Origin: Caballeronia sordidicola
GTDB lineage: Bacteria > Pseudomonadota > Gammaproteobacteria > Burkholderiales > Burkholderiaceae
Direction of reading: 5' to 3'
Assembly (NCBI RefSeq): GCF_002220365.1
Contig: NZ_MTHB01000119.1
Coordinates: 1 to 43,021, forward strand
DNA: 43,021 bases
Notes under the pieces: model-generated
Told to the model about the DNA's origin: nothing
The model's input: only the letters and a program-made list of their open reading frames with translations
Databases searched by the model: none
Part shown: positions 35,808-43,021 of the stretch, in pieces
Position numbering within the stretch: position 1 is the first letter of the stretch
Layout: each line of letters starts with the position of its first letter
Translations under genes and position numbers: made by a program

Positions 35808-37268
35808 TCATCGTTTTTCTGCCAAACGGAAACCGATAGTATCGCTAGTCATTACATCTGATACCGCTGTTCTTGCTCGAGCGCGTGCCGCGGCACCGAG
35901 CGTGTGCCATGACCCACCGCGCATGATCCGCAGCAAGCATGGACTTGTGATCCAGGCGCTGCCATCGGTCGGCGCACCCACGTAGCTCGCATGCCGGCAG
36001 TCGGCTACCCTCTGGAAGACATTTCCCGTCATATCGTATAGGCCCCAGGGGCTGGCCGGGAACGAACCGACTGGCGAGGTATAGAGCCATCGATCCCGCC
36101 CCACGTTCTTGTGCGAGTTGAACATCGAGAAATCCGTCTGATCGCCCCACCAATAGTTAGTTGACGTACCCGCATGCGCTGCATATTCCCACTCGGCTTC
36201 GCTCGGCAAGCGGAAACGTCGACCAGTTTCCTTGTTGAGCCACATGATAAAGGCCATCGTATCATTCCAATCCACATTAATCACCGGATACTTATCCCGG
36301 CCCCAGCCTTCGTCATCTGGCTTTGCGCGGCCTGTCGCGATAGCAAAAACATCGTACTCCGCAAAGGTCACCGGATATGCAGCGAGGCGAAATGCCTGCA
36401 CCGTCACCGCATGCTTCGGATATCCTGGCGCATCTTCGTCAACCATATTGGAACCCATTTCGAAGATTCCACCCTTTATATCGACCATGCTCATTGCAAC
36501 AACCAATTGCCGAGCTACTTTCTGCTGAACCGCCGCTGGAGCGGGTTGACGCGTCGTGGATGCAACCGTGTCGGTACGGTTCTCCTCCGATATGGGCCCC
36601 GCAACAAACTTTTCATTTGATAGATACGCCTGTTGAGAGAAGAAATTCGCGGCGGCGGTGATGTCCTCATCGGACAAGCTGGCCGCCAAGGATCCCATCA
36701 CGGCACTTTTACGCTTTTCACTACGAAAAGCGTGAAGCGCGTTGCTCAGATAATCCGAATGTTGACCACCGATAACCGGAACCTCCGGGACTACACCCAT
36801 GCCGGTTCTCCCATGACAGGATTCGCACACTTCGAGCACGACCTTTGGCATTTTCACGTTATCGGGGGGGCGCTGTGGCGTCAACCCCGCTCCATTGAAA
36901 TAATCTCCCAGCGCATGGATATCGTCGTTGCTCAACGATGCAGCAATTGGACTCATTGTGCTGCTGCTACGCTTACCATTTTTGAATGCTTCAAGTGCTG
37001 CGACGATAAACTCGGCATGCTGATCTTCCAACGTCGGCACGCTGATCGGCGGATTGCCGAGCTTGATGCCCGACGCGTGGCACGCAATGCACGTCTGCGC
37101 TTTCGCTTGGATCGCTCCCATGTCCGGTGCGGCAACAACGCTACCGGTCGCGAATATTGCAGTCAGCAAACTTGTCGCGATCCAAAATCGGCGCCCACCC
37201 GGCTCTCGATGCGAGCCGTTGATGATTTTCAACGTCCGACTGAACAGATCCCAGCTGGTGTTCGTCAT
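35808..37268 (-). CDS. Diheme cytochrome c fused to a SUMF1 (FGE-sulfatase) domain
   Basis: Exported fusion protein of 486 residues. A long N-terminal signal/anchor (hydrophobic 28-47) is followed by two class I cytochrome c domains with heme sites CIACH (60-64) and CESCH (148-152), resembling cytochrome c4/c553-type repeats. After a linker comes a SUMF1 domain from about 258 (MVDIKGGIFEMGS, FRLPSEAEWEYAA, GLYDMTGNVFQRVADC, IMRGGSWH, IGFRLAEKR). The active-site cysteines of formylglycine-generating enzymes are not in the RGGSWHTLGAAARARAR region, so this is probably not a sulfatase activator. The usual GNVWEWV reads GNVFQRV. GGAG lies 8 bases before the ATG. A periplasmic electron-transfer function linked to an unknown substrate or oxidase is likely. 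Confidence 0.83.
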   Translation of the reverse strand: MTNTSWDLFSRTLKIINGSHREPGGRRFWIATSLLTAIFATGSVVAAPDMGAIQAKAQTCIACHASGIKLGNPPISVPTLEDQHAEFIVAALEAFKNGKRSSSTMSPIAASLSNDDIHALGDYFNGAGLTPQRPPDNVKMPKVVLEVCESCHGRTGMGVVPEVPVIGGQHSDYLSNALHAFRSEKRKSAVMGSLAASLSDEDITAAANFFSQQAYLSNEKFVAGPISEENRTDTVASTTRQPAPAAVQQKVARQLVVAMSMVDIKGGIFEMGSNMVDEDAPGYPKHAVTVQAFRLAAYPVTFAEYDVFAIATGRAKPDDEGWGRDKYPVINVDWNDTMAFIMWLNKETGRRFRLPSEAEWEYAAHAGTSTNYWWGDQTDFSMFNSHKNVGRDRWLYTSPVGSFPASPWGLYDMTGNVFQRVADCRHASYVGAPTDGSAWITSPCLLRIMRGGSWHTLGAAARARARTAVSDVMTSDTIGFRLAEKR

Positions 37269-37598
37269 TACGGTGTCTCCATATCTCTTTGATTAATCCA
37301 CGCCCAACGCCACGAGAGAGGCAAGTCACTAACTTAGTCTAGGTACCGCTACTCGCCTGAAAATACGCCGCTCTAAAACGACGCCGATCCAAACCTGGCA
37401 TAGCGATACTTTGAACCCGGCCCTCTCGGCCCTGCCCGGAAACTGTCCAACTTACCGGGGCGGTTCGCCCTCAGGTTTTTTGAAGTGTTCTTTCAGGAAT
37501 AGAAATTCCAATTCAAAATGCTTTCGACCGCAAGAGAATGCGGAACGGGTAACGCATTCGAAAGGCAAGACCATTTAACAGCTATAAACGACAATGAG
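37269..37598. promoter_or_regulatory. Upstream region of the cytochrome-SUMF1 gene
   Basis: This 330-base gap separates two minus-strand genes and must contain the promoter for the cytochrome fusion. No gene was recognised. A GGGCG/CGCCC stem at 37458-37470 followed by a T-run at 37476 would act on the plus strand only, where no gene precedes it. Confidence 0.35.
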
Positions 37599-38855
37599 TC
37601 ACCGCTCAAGGTGAGCGCCAGGTATCACCAGCACGCCGGGTTTGCTCCCAGCCCGGACGCTCACCTTTTCGTGCAGATTAATTGTGAGCCAACGTTCATA
37701 GAAAGCGGCGATCTTGAGATTATTCATTTCAAGCATCTCCATATGTCCGTTACCGTGAATGCCAACCGAAGCCAGCGGCACATACAGATTTCCGACACCT
37801 GACTGCCTAAGAAACTTCGACGTGCAATAATCATAAGATGCGTGATAAGAGGCTTCCCCGGTTGCGATGAGTATAGGGACATGGTTAAGTCCGTTTAGCT
37901 TGTGAATGATGGGCCCCCCTTGCAACCAGCAGCTCTTCATATCGGCGGCAGGCGATCGTACCTTGACGAGACGAAGATCGCCTGGGTTGCTGACCGCTGG
38001 GGAAAAATTCAGACAGACATTGCTAAGCCCGCACCGGCTACCAGGTTCAGTATCACCTTTAAGGCTGGAATTGCCCATTGGCTCGATTGCAATTATGGCT
38101 TTTATTTTCCCGGGATTGGCCTGAGGGATGGACCAGCTGAGCGGACCGGCCATCGAATGAGTGATCAGGATAGATGGCCCGACGTCTTTGATCAGTGCAC
38201 TCACCGCGGAGGTCGTTAGCGCAAGCGCTTGGTCGCTATTCGGCATGTTCGAGACTTGCGACGCGAAAAATTGATCAAACGCGTATTGCCCCGGCACTCC
38301 AGCGCCGAAGCCGCCCGGCCATTGGGTATGAAGCTTGGCTTGCGGCCAAAGTGACGGACTCGCTAATTCCGGCGCAGTGAACATTTTTATCACTGTCGCA
38401 ACGGAAGGGTTCGCGGCCTGCGGCCCATAAATATTCGGGAAATATCCCGATCCGCCATGACCGGGTTGGTCGACTACGAAAACTGGCCATCCATGTTCAA
38501 AAAAGTACTGTGCCCAACCTGGCCTTCCATCAGGAGTACCAATAAAATTGGCGCCCGTCTGCTGACTGCCATGGATCATAATAATAGGATATTTCGCTCC
38601 GCGACCTCGTTGGCCCCATTTGTAATTTTTTGGAATTTCGTAATAAACAGACATTTGGCCTGACATCGCCGTCGGATCCGTTGGATTATCGTACCGAGCG
38701 CCCTCGTAAATTATCCCTTGACTAGCATGAAATGGCGGCGCGAAATTTAAACTATCGTTACCGGTGCGAAGAACATGTGCTCCCGCGTCTATCGTGGCAC
38801 ATAGGTACACAATGGAGGTGATAGTTAACTTTGCGTATCGCAGTAGGCGTTTCAT
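37599..38855 (-). CDS. Secreted alpha/beta hydrolase (esterase-like)
   Basis: Exported hydrolase of about 418 residues with a Sec-type signal (MKRLLRYAKLTITSIVYLCATIDAGA). IIMIHGSQQTG-NF-GTPDGRPGWAQYF gives the oxyanion region, VFVVDQPGHGGSG a typical strand-4 segment and THSMAGP the nucleophile Ser234. The GNGHMEMLE block near the C-terminus holds the likely catalytic His, and the acid may be Glu258 in AIEPM. The frame extends 97 codons upstream without family resemblance, so 38855 is used. The substrate is unknown; secreted esterases of this type act on bulky esters. It is the second exported ester hydrolase in the window. Confidence 0.8.
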   Translation of the reverse strand: MKRLLRYAKLTITSIVYLCATIDAGAHVLRTGNDSLNFAPPFHASQGIIYEGARYDNPTDPTAMSGQMSVYYEIPKNYKWGQRGRGAKYPIIMIHGSQQTGANFIGTPDGRPGWAQYFFEHGWPVFVVDQPGHGGSGYFPNIYGPQAANPSVATVIKMFTAPELASPSLWPQAKLHTQWPGGFGAGVPGQYAFDQFFASQVSNMPNSDQALALTTSAVSALIKDVGPSILITHSMAGPLSWSIPQANPGKIKAIIAIEPMGNSSLKGDTEPGSRCGLSNVCLNFSPAVSNPGDLRLVKVRSPAADMKSCWLQGGPIIHKLNGLNHVPILIATGEASYHASYDYCTSKFLRQSGVGNLYVPLASVGIHGNGHMEMLEMNNLKIAAFYERWLTINLHEKVSVRAGSKPGVLVIPGAHLER

Positions 38856-39021
38856 TTTTTGGCTTTCTTCGTTTTCGACGGCGAACCCATCAGAAGATGG
38901 CCAGACTTCGCAAGTCTTCGGTTTTTGCACAGACATAGAGGCGGCTTTAACAAGACGTGATGGGGCTGTTAATTCATGGACATGCCTTAACCTTGATCGT
39001 CGTGACAACGAGGTCAAGGGG

Positions 39022-39823
39022 ATGGATAAGCCAGTCATTGACGACGAATTAAGGAAACAAATCGAACCCTTACCGCCACAGTCGAAGCCTCGACGCGAGA
39101 AATACCTAGGTTGCAGGCCGGTCGCCGATCGCCGATCGCGCAGCATTGAGCGGCATTGTGTTTGTTACGCACGGTGCCGCGTTGGCGCGATCTACTCGCC
39201 GAGATGGATTGCGGCTCTGACGTGACCTGTTGGCGACGCCTGCGCGACCGGCAAGAAGCAGGCGCGTGGGATCGATTGCACGAACTGCTGCTTGCCGAGT
39301 TACGTGCAGCCGGCCAAATCGACTTCTCACGTGTGATTCTCGATTTGTCTTCCGTCCGTGCTATCGGGACGGGCCAAAAACTGAGCCGAACCCCGTAGAT
39401 CGTGCGCGACCAGGCTCCAAGCACCATATCGCTACCGACGCAAATGGGGTGCCGCTCTCGATCATCTTGACCGGTGCAAATCGCCATGACGTCACACAAT
39501 TGTTGCCGCTCATTGATGCGATTCCACCCATCCGTGGTATCCGCGGGCGCCCTTTGCAAAAGCCTCAAGTCGTCTACGCCGATCGCGGATACGACTCCGA
39601 AGCACACCAACAGCAGTTGCGCGATCGGGGTATCAAACCCGTTCTTGCGAAGCGCCGCACCGAGCATGGCAGGGGCCTTAGAAAATATCGATGCGTAGTC
39701 GAACGTACTCATGCTTGGTTCCATAATTTCCATCGTCTTCGAGTGCGCTACGAGCGACTTGCCAAGATCCACGAAGCCTTCCTGAAGTTCGCCGCTTGCC
39801 TCATCTGCTGGAGCACCCTCTAG
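39022..39823 (+). pseudogene. IS5-family transposase (IS427-like group), multiply frameshifted
   Basis: The pieces of one DDE transposase lie in successive frames. MDKPVIDDELRKQIEPLPPQSKPRREKY runs from 39022; an A-L-S-G-I-V-F-V segment follows near 39145. LLRTVPRWRDLLAEMDCGSDVTCWRRLRD runs from about 39158, and PNPVDRARPGSKHHIATDANGVPLSIILTGANRHD to the C-terminal FAACLICWSTL closes at 39823. The last shift is at a CCAAAAAC run near 39375, where this group may use programmed -1 frameshifting, but at least two further shifts upstream show decay. ADRGYDS and VERTHAWFHNF carry the later catalytic Asp and Glu. Terminal repeats were not identified. Confidence 0.82.
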
Positions 39824-40112
39824 AGATCTAATCAGTCGTTCTGAACCCGCCTCTATGTACTTCCAGCTAGCCGTGCGTCGTCGCTTTCTCCGCTTTCAAC
39901 GCGTCTTTGGCGTTGCCCTAACTCTCGCTCCATTGTCTGCACCAATATGGGTTGCTCACTCACTGAGTGACTTGCCGTTTAAGATTCAGCCGTTAATCCT
40001 CCTTCCATGGCCGCGTGCAATTCACCTTTCAAGGCTATTGAATTTACTTCAAGGAGACGAAGAGCGCCCAACCTCGATATCGTAAGTTGAGGCATCAGCT
40101 GCTATGAAAAAA

Positions 40113-41180
40113 TTAAAAGCGTGTGGTTATACCAAAGCGAGCCCCTACTTCGCCGCCCGCGGTCGAGGGTGCAGTCTGCCCAGCGGGAATACCGATGGAC
40201 GTCTGAACGAATCCGTTCCCATGGGCGGCGACCACGGCCGAGTATATTTGAGTCCGTTTGCTCAAACTATAATAGGCAGCGGCTTCGATCTGCCTCTGAG
40301 TTCCTGCGACATTGTGTATGTTGCGAGCGTTGGCGTAGTCGGCGCCGAGGGCGAGATATATATCAGGGCGTAGCTGATATATCAAAGCCCCAGTGACCAC
40401 GTGATTCGAATCTGAGGTTAGAAGGCTTTGTGCGTTAGAATAATACCCCATCAGCCGCCAGTTACCCCACACATAGCTGGATCCAATAAGGTAAATCCGC
40501 GTTCCAATTACATTGTATCCTGTAGTAAGAAACGAGGTAACGTAGTTGTCCCGTGTATACGATGCCCCGACCGAAAAATTTCCGGAAGCATAACCGGCGT
40601 GGAATGACATCATATGCTGCGACGTTTGTGGGCCGAAGGCATACATCGCTCCAAGCGCTAACGGTCCGTACACACCCTGCCATTTCGCACTGTTACCATA
40701 TTCAAAGCCGGCAGCGTGGTTCCCAAGCATGGATGTACCAAGGCCGCCGCTGGCTCCTGCCGCTAGTGTCGTGATCCATTTAACCGGGCTAAAGCCCAAT
40801 GGGTATAAAAGATCATATTGATTCCCCAGCGTAAAAGTACCGTATTTATCGCTGGACAAACCAACGTACGCTTGGCTTCCGAATAGACTTCCGGACGGCA
40901 CCGAGAGGCCGGTACCAGAATCAAAGCCTGATTCTAATCTGAAAATGGCCTTGTTACCGCCTCCAAGGTCCTCACTACCGAGGAAGCCCAAAATATTTAG
41001 TGAGCCGACTCCCGAATAAAGCTCCGTAACGGCATGGCCCTTCACGTTCGAAAGATATTCGATACCGTTGTCGATGATCCCATAGAGAGTGACGCTCGAT
41101 TGTGCATAGGCATCGTCAATTCTCAGTGCACATACGCAGAACGCGCACGCCACGCATGCAAGTTTTATTTTGCTAATGAT
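40113..41180 (-). CDS. Outer-membrane porin with non-canonical start (ATC/ATT) or lost ATG
   Basis: Gram-negative porin of about 355 residues. The mature start AQSSVTLYGIIDNGIEYL, LGSEDLGGGNKAIFRLESGFDSGTG, AYVGLSSDKYGTFTLGNQYD and the C-terminal phenylalanine (GARFGITTRF) are typical. The reading frame has no ATG before the mature part. The first conventional start is GTG at 41153, which cuts off the charged n-region of the signal. A consensus AGGAG at 41188-41192 points instead to ATC at 41180 (7 bases) or ATT at 41177, giving an I-S-K-I-K-L-A-C-V-A-C-A signal peptide. The gene either uses a rare start codon, was mutated, or starts at GTG 41153 with a weak signal. Confidence 0.75.
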   Translation of the reverse strand: MISKIKLACVACAFCVCALRIDDAYAQSSVTLYGIIDNGIEYLSNVKGHAVTELYSGVGSLNILGFLGSEDLGGGNKAIFRLESGFDSGTGLSVPSGSLFGSQAYVGLSSDKYGTFTLGNQYDLLYPLGFSPVKWITTLAAGASGGLGTSMLGNHAAGFEYGNSAKWQGVYGPLALGAMYAFGPQTSQHMMSFHAGYASGNFSVGASYTRDNYVTSFLTTGYNVIGTRIYLIGSSYVWGNWRLMGYYSNAQSLLTSDSNHVVTGALIYQLRPDIYLALGADYANARNIHNVAGTQRQIEAAAYYSLSKRTQIYSAVVAAHGNGFVQTSIGIPAGQTAPSTAGGEVGARFGITTRF

Positions 41181-41747
41181 GATTCGTCTCCTAATAATTT
41201 ATTTTTATGATTCATCTGGTTGCAACTTGGATCTGCTACGCTAGTAAAGCAAATTGAAATCAATTCCCATCATATGTTTGCAAAAAATTCATATTTTAAT
41301 TTACAAACCCACCCCATTTGTTTTTAGGATTTATTTATCGCGGATTAACTGGAGTTACAAATGGTAGCCAATAAATTAATAATATGACGCGTTAGATATT
41401 TATCAATAGTCTTTCGATTATGAAGAAAACCCGACGGAAATAAGTTTTGCCTTCGACTTGACGACACCAAGAGATTGCTATCTGCCTCTGCTGTCGGTGC
41501 CGCAATTGTCTGCCGCTCCGATTGCAAATTAAAATGACATGTTTGCTTCAATACATTCACAATCCGGAATGCATTGAAACCGCGACGCTAGACAGTCCGC
41601 CCGGCATTGTCACGTTGCTAGGGCAGTTGCGTTCATACGTCGGCGTTGATGTTGCGGTTGTCGCCCCGGCCCTGTTAGCGGCGGTGTAAAAGCGCGGATA
41701 GATGGCGGCAAGGATGAGACCCCCTGCCACCGACTATTTCCGCAACT
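41181..41747. promoter_or_regulatory. AT-rich upstream region of the porin gene
   Basis: AT-rich DNA (41190-41400) upstream of the minus-strand porin, holding its ribosome-binding site and probably its promoter. Exact boxes are not assigned. The part after 41560 is GC-richer and contains no supported gene. Confidence 0.4.
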
Positions 41748-41966
41748 TTAAAATGGGTCGTCTACGTCGTTGGGGTGAGCGTTTTTGGGATTGGCGCGTT
41801 GTTGATGTTGCAGTTCAAGAAGCTCAAGCTGATAGTGCATGCAGATACGCTCGCGCAGGTCATCCAGTAGTTCTACGACGGCGAGCGCCTGATCAGCGGA
41901 CCAGTTCTCGGGGATCAGGAAGTTGAGCCCTTGCGTGATCCCGGACGGTAAATTGAGTCGCGTCAT
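41748..41966 (-). CDS. Small conserved hypothetical protein
   Basis: Protein of 72 residues (MTRLNLPSGITQGLNFLIPEN, then a helical ALAVVELLDDLRERICMHYQLELLELQ and an acidic DVDDPF end). I recognise this only as a type of small ORF often found with mobile DNA in Burkholderiales; no function is assigned. The ATG overlaps the stop of a short lysine-rich frame (ATGA at 41963-41966) whose end reads E-R-A-E-D-L-T-K-K-R-N-A-A-K-A-A-K-K-K-P. That upstream frame is interrupted by a stop near 42050 and seems to be the truncated remnant of a partner gene. Confidence 0.5.
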   Translation of the reverse strand: MTRLNLPSGITQGLNFLIPENWSADQALAVVELLDDLRERICMHYQLELLELQHQQRANPKNAHPNDVDDPF

Positions 41967-42197
41967 GGTTTTTTCTTCGCGGCTTTCGCTGCATTGCGTT
42001 TTTTGGTGAGATCCTCTGCGCGTTCGCGCGCCTCCCGAACAGGCACTTGAGAAGGCTACTCCGCGACCCGGCAAGCCTGGACGCTTCAAGCCGACAGACG
42101 AGCTCCTCGACTTTCTGAACAGTCTCTAGTCCCTCCAAATTATGTCGGGTAATCGCTTGAGCACATCTGCTTTACGACCCACAATCTTGGTCGATCA

Positions 42198-43021
42198 GTA
42201 AGCGTCTCGTGCGGGCCCTTCAGATTTTCGTAGACGAGCGGATCAGTTTGATGCCGGTGGGAACGGAGGCAGAAGTCTGGCGACGTTCCAAGGCAGTAGT
42301 TCGTCGATGACGTTGATTTTGTGGTCCGCGATGCGGGTCAGCACGTAGTCAAGATAAGCACGTGGATTGATGCCATTAAGCTTGCACGAGCCGAGCAATG
42401 AATACATCGCCGCGGCCCGTTCTCCTCCACTGTCGGAGCCGGCGAACATATAGTTGCGCCTGCCGAGCGCCACGCAACGCAATGCATTTTCCGCAAGTAC
42501 ATTGCTGATTTCTGCCTGTCCATCGTCGCAGAACAACGTGAGCGCATCCCAGCGGTTCAAAGAGTAGTTAATCGCTTCGACCAGCGGTGCTTTCGGCCAA
42601 AGCGTGGCAAGTTTTTCTCGCATCAATTTTTCGAGAGCCACGAGCAGCGGCTTGCTCTTTTCCTGGCGCACGCGCAATCGTTCATCCGAAGGCTTGCCGC
42701 GGATCTCAGCCTCAATACCGTATAGCTCGCCGATCCTGTCAAGCAATTGCGTGGTGGTTTCCGACGGCGTTTTCTCATGGACGTCAAAGACATACCGCCG
42801 AGCATGATCCCAACAAGCGGCCGGACGGATTTTCCCATCGAGGTACAAATCAGCATAGCCCGCATACGCGTCCGCCTGAAGGATGCCCTCAAATTTAGCA
42901 AGATGAGTTTGTGGATGAATGCCTTTGCGATCCGGTGAGTAAGCGAACCAGACGGCGGCCGGTTCTATGCAAGCCGAACGGCGGTCATCACGAACGTAGA
43001 CCCAGAGTCGACCCGTGCGGG
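42198..43021 (-). mobile_element. IS66-family element, partial (runs off the window)
   Basis: The left boundary is set by GTAAGCGTCTCGTGCGGGCC at 42198, which has the GTAAGCG tip typical of IS66-family terminal repeats. It encloses the TnpC transposase gene reading in from the right edge. The other end, with tnpA and tnpB accessory genes, would lie beyond 43021. Confidence 0.75.
42243..43021 (-). CDS. IS66-family transposase (TnpC), C-terminal part
   Basis: The frame is open to the window edge, so the N-terminus is missing. From the edge it reads [14 protein letters not shown] and then [17 protein letters not shown], with [10 protein letters not shown] holding a catalytic Asp. Further on are [75 protein letters not shown] with the catalytic Glu and the IS66 C-terminal domain. 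No internal stop is seen, so this copy could be active. It ends 45 bases inside the terminal repeat. Confidence 0.9.
   Translation of the reverse strand, partial: RTGRLWVYVRDDRRSACIEPAAVWFAYSPDRKGIHPQTHLAKFEGILQADAYAGYADLYLDGKIRPAACWDHARRYVFDVHEKTPSETTTQLLDRIGELYGIEAEIRGKPSDERLRVRQEKSKPLLVALEKLMREKLATLWPKAPLVEAINYSLNRWDALTLFCDDGQAEISNVLAENALRCVALGRRNYMFAGSDSGGERAAAMYSLLGSCKLNGINPRAYLDYVLTRIADHKINVIDELLPWNVARLLPPFPPASN

Noticed and set aside
37458..37481. Hairpin followed by a T-run, like a Rho-independent terminator
   Set aside because: It would work only on the plus strand, where no gene ends. The nearby genes are on the minus strand.
37599..39146. Full 515-codon frame of the secreted hydrolase
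   Set aside because: The first 97 codons overlap the opposite-strand transposase remnant and lack resemblance; the signal peptide starts at 38855.

Overview
The window looks like a catabolic accessory region of a Burkholderiaceae bacterium (Paraburkholderia/Caballeronia-like). This rests on the Gram-negative porins with an AQSSVTL-type mature N-terminus, dense LysR-regulated aromatic catabolism genes, GC-rich codon use and the mix of IS30, IS4, IS5 and IS66 family transposase genes. No rRNA, tRNA, CRISPR array or phage structural gene was seen.

Left part (1-11.9 kb): an IS30-family transposase with a replaced N-terminus is followed by a decayed copy of the control region and 5' end of an amidohydrolase gene whose intact copy lies at 22420. 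Next comes a compact five-gene meta-cleavage lower pathway (4-oxalocrotonate tautomerase, 2-oxopent-4-enoate hydratase, 4-oxalocrotonate decarboxylase, acylating acetaldehyde dehydrogenase, 4-hydroxy-2-oxovalerate aldolase) that turns 2-oxo-hex-dienedioate-type intermediates into pyruvate and acetyl-CoA. About 1.1 kb without a recognisable gene follows, then an amidohydrolase, a tannase-family lipoprotein esterase, a porin and a BON-domain periplasmic protein.

Centre (11.9-31.3 kb): a divergent aromatic catabolism cluster. Minus strand, in transcription order: acyl-CoA-dehydrogenase-fold flavin monooxygenase, LigJ-like hydratase, phthalate-4,5-dioxygenase-type Rieske oxygenase, its VanB-like reductase, LigB-type extradiol dioxygenase, three different RraA/LigK-fold proteins in tandem, a flavin reductase and a medium-chain dehydrogenase. 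Plus strand: LigI-like amidohydrolase, a six-Asp-box protein, a second monooxygenase of the same family, a solute-binding-fold protein without signal peptide, an FmdB zinc ribbon and an AAHS-type MFS transporter. A further LigI-like amidohydrolase and a PcaQ-like LysR regulator follow. Dioxygenase, LigJ-like hydratase and LigK-like aldolase together match the logic of protocatechuate 4,5- or gallate cleavage (ring opening, hydration, retro-aldol to pyruvate plus an oxo acid). The Rieske and flavin monooxygenases would feed the ring-cleavage substrate. The true growth substrate cannot be read from sequence.

Right part (31.3-43 kb): a LysR regulator of opine type faces an AT-richer two-gene unit (FAD-dependent amine/amino-acid oxidase plus a basic-amino-acid/opine binding protein) that looks horizontally acquired. 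Then come an IS4-family remnant, an unusual diheme cytochrome c-SUMF1 fusion, a secreted alpha/beta hydrolase, a multiply frameshifted IS5-family transposase, a porin that lacks an ordinary start codon, a small conserved ORF and an IS66-family element cut by the window edge.
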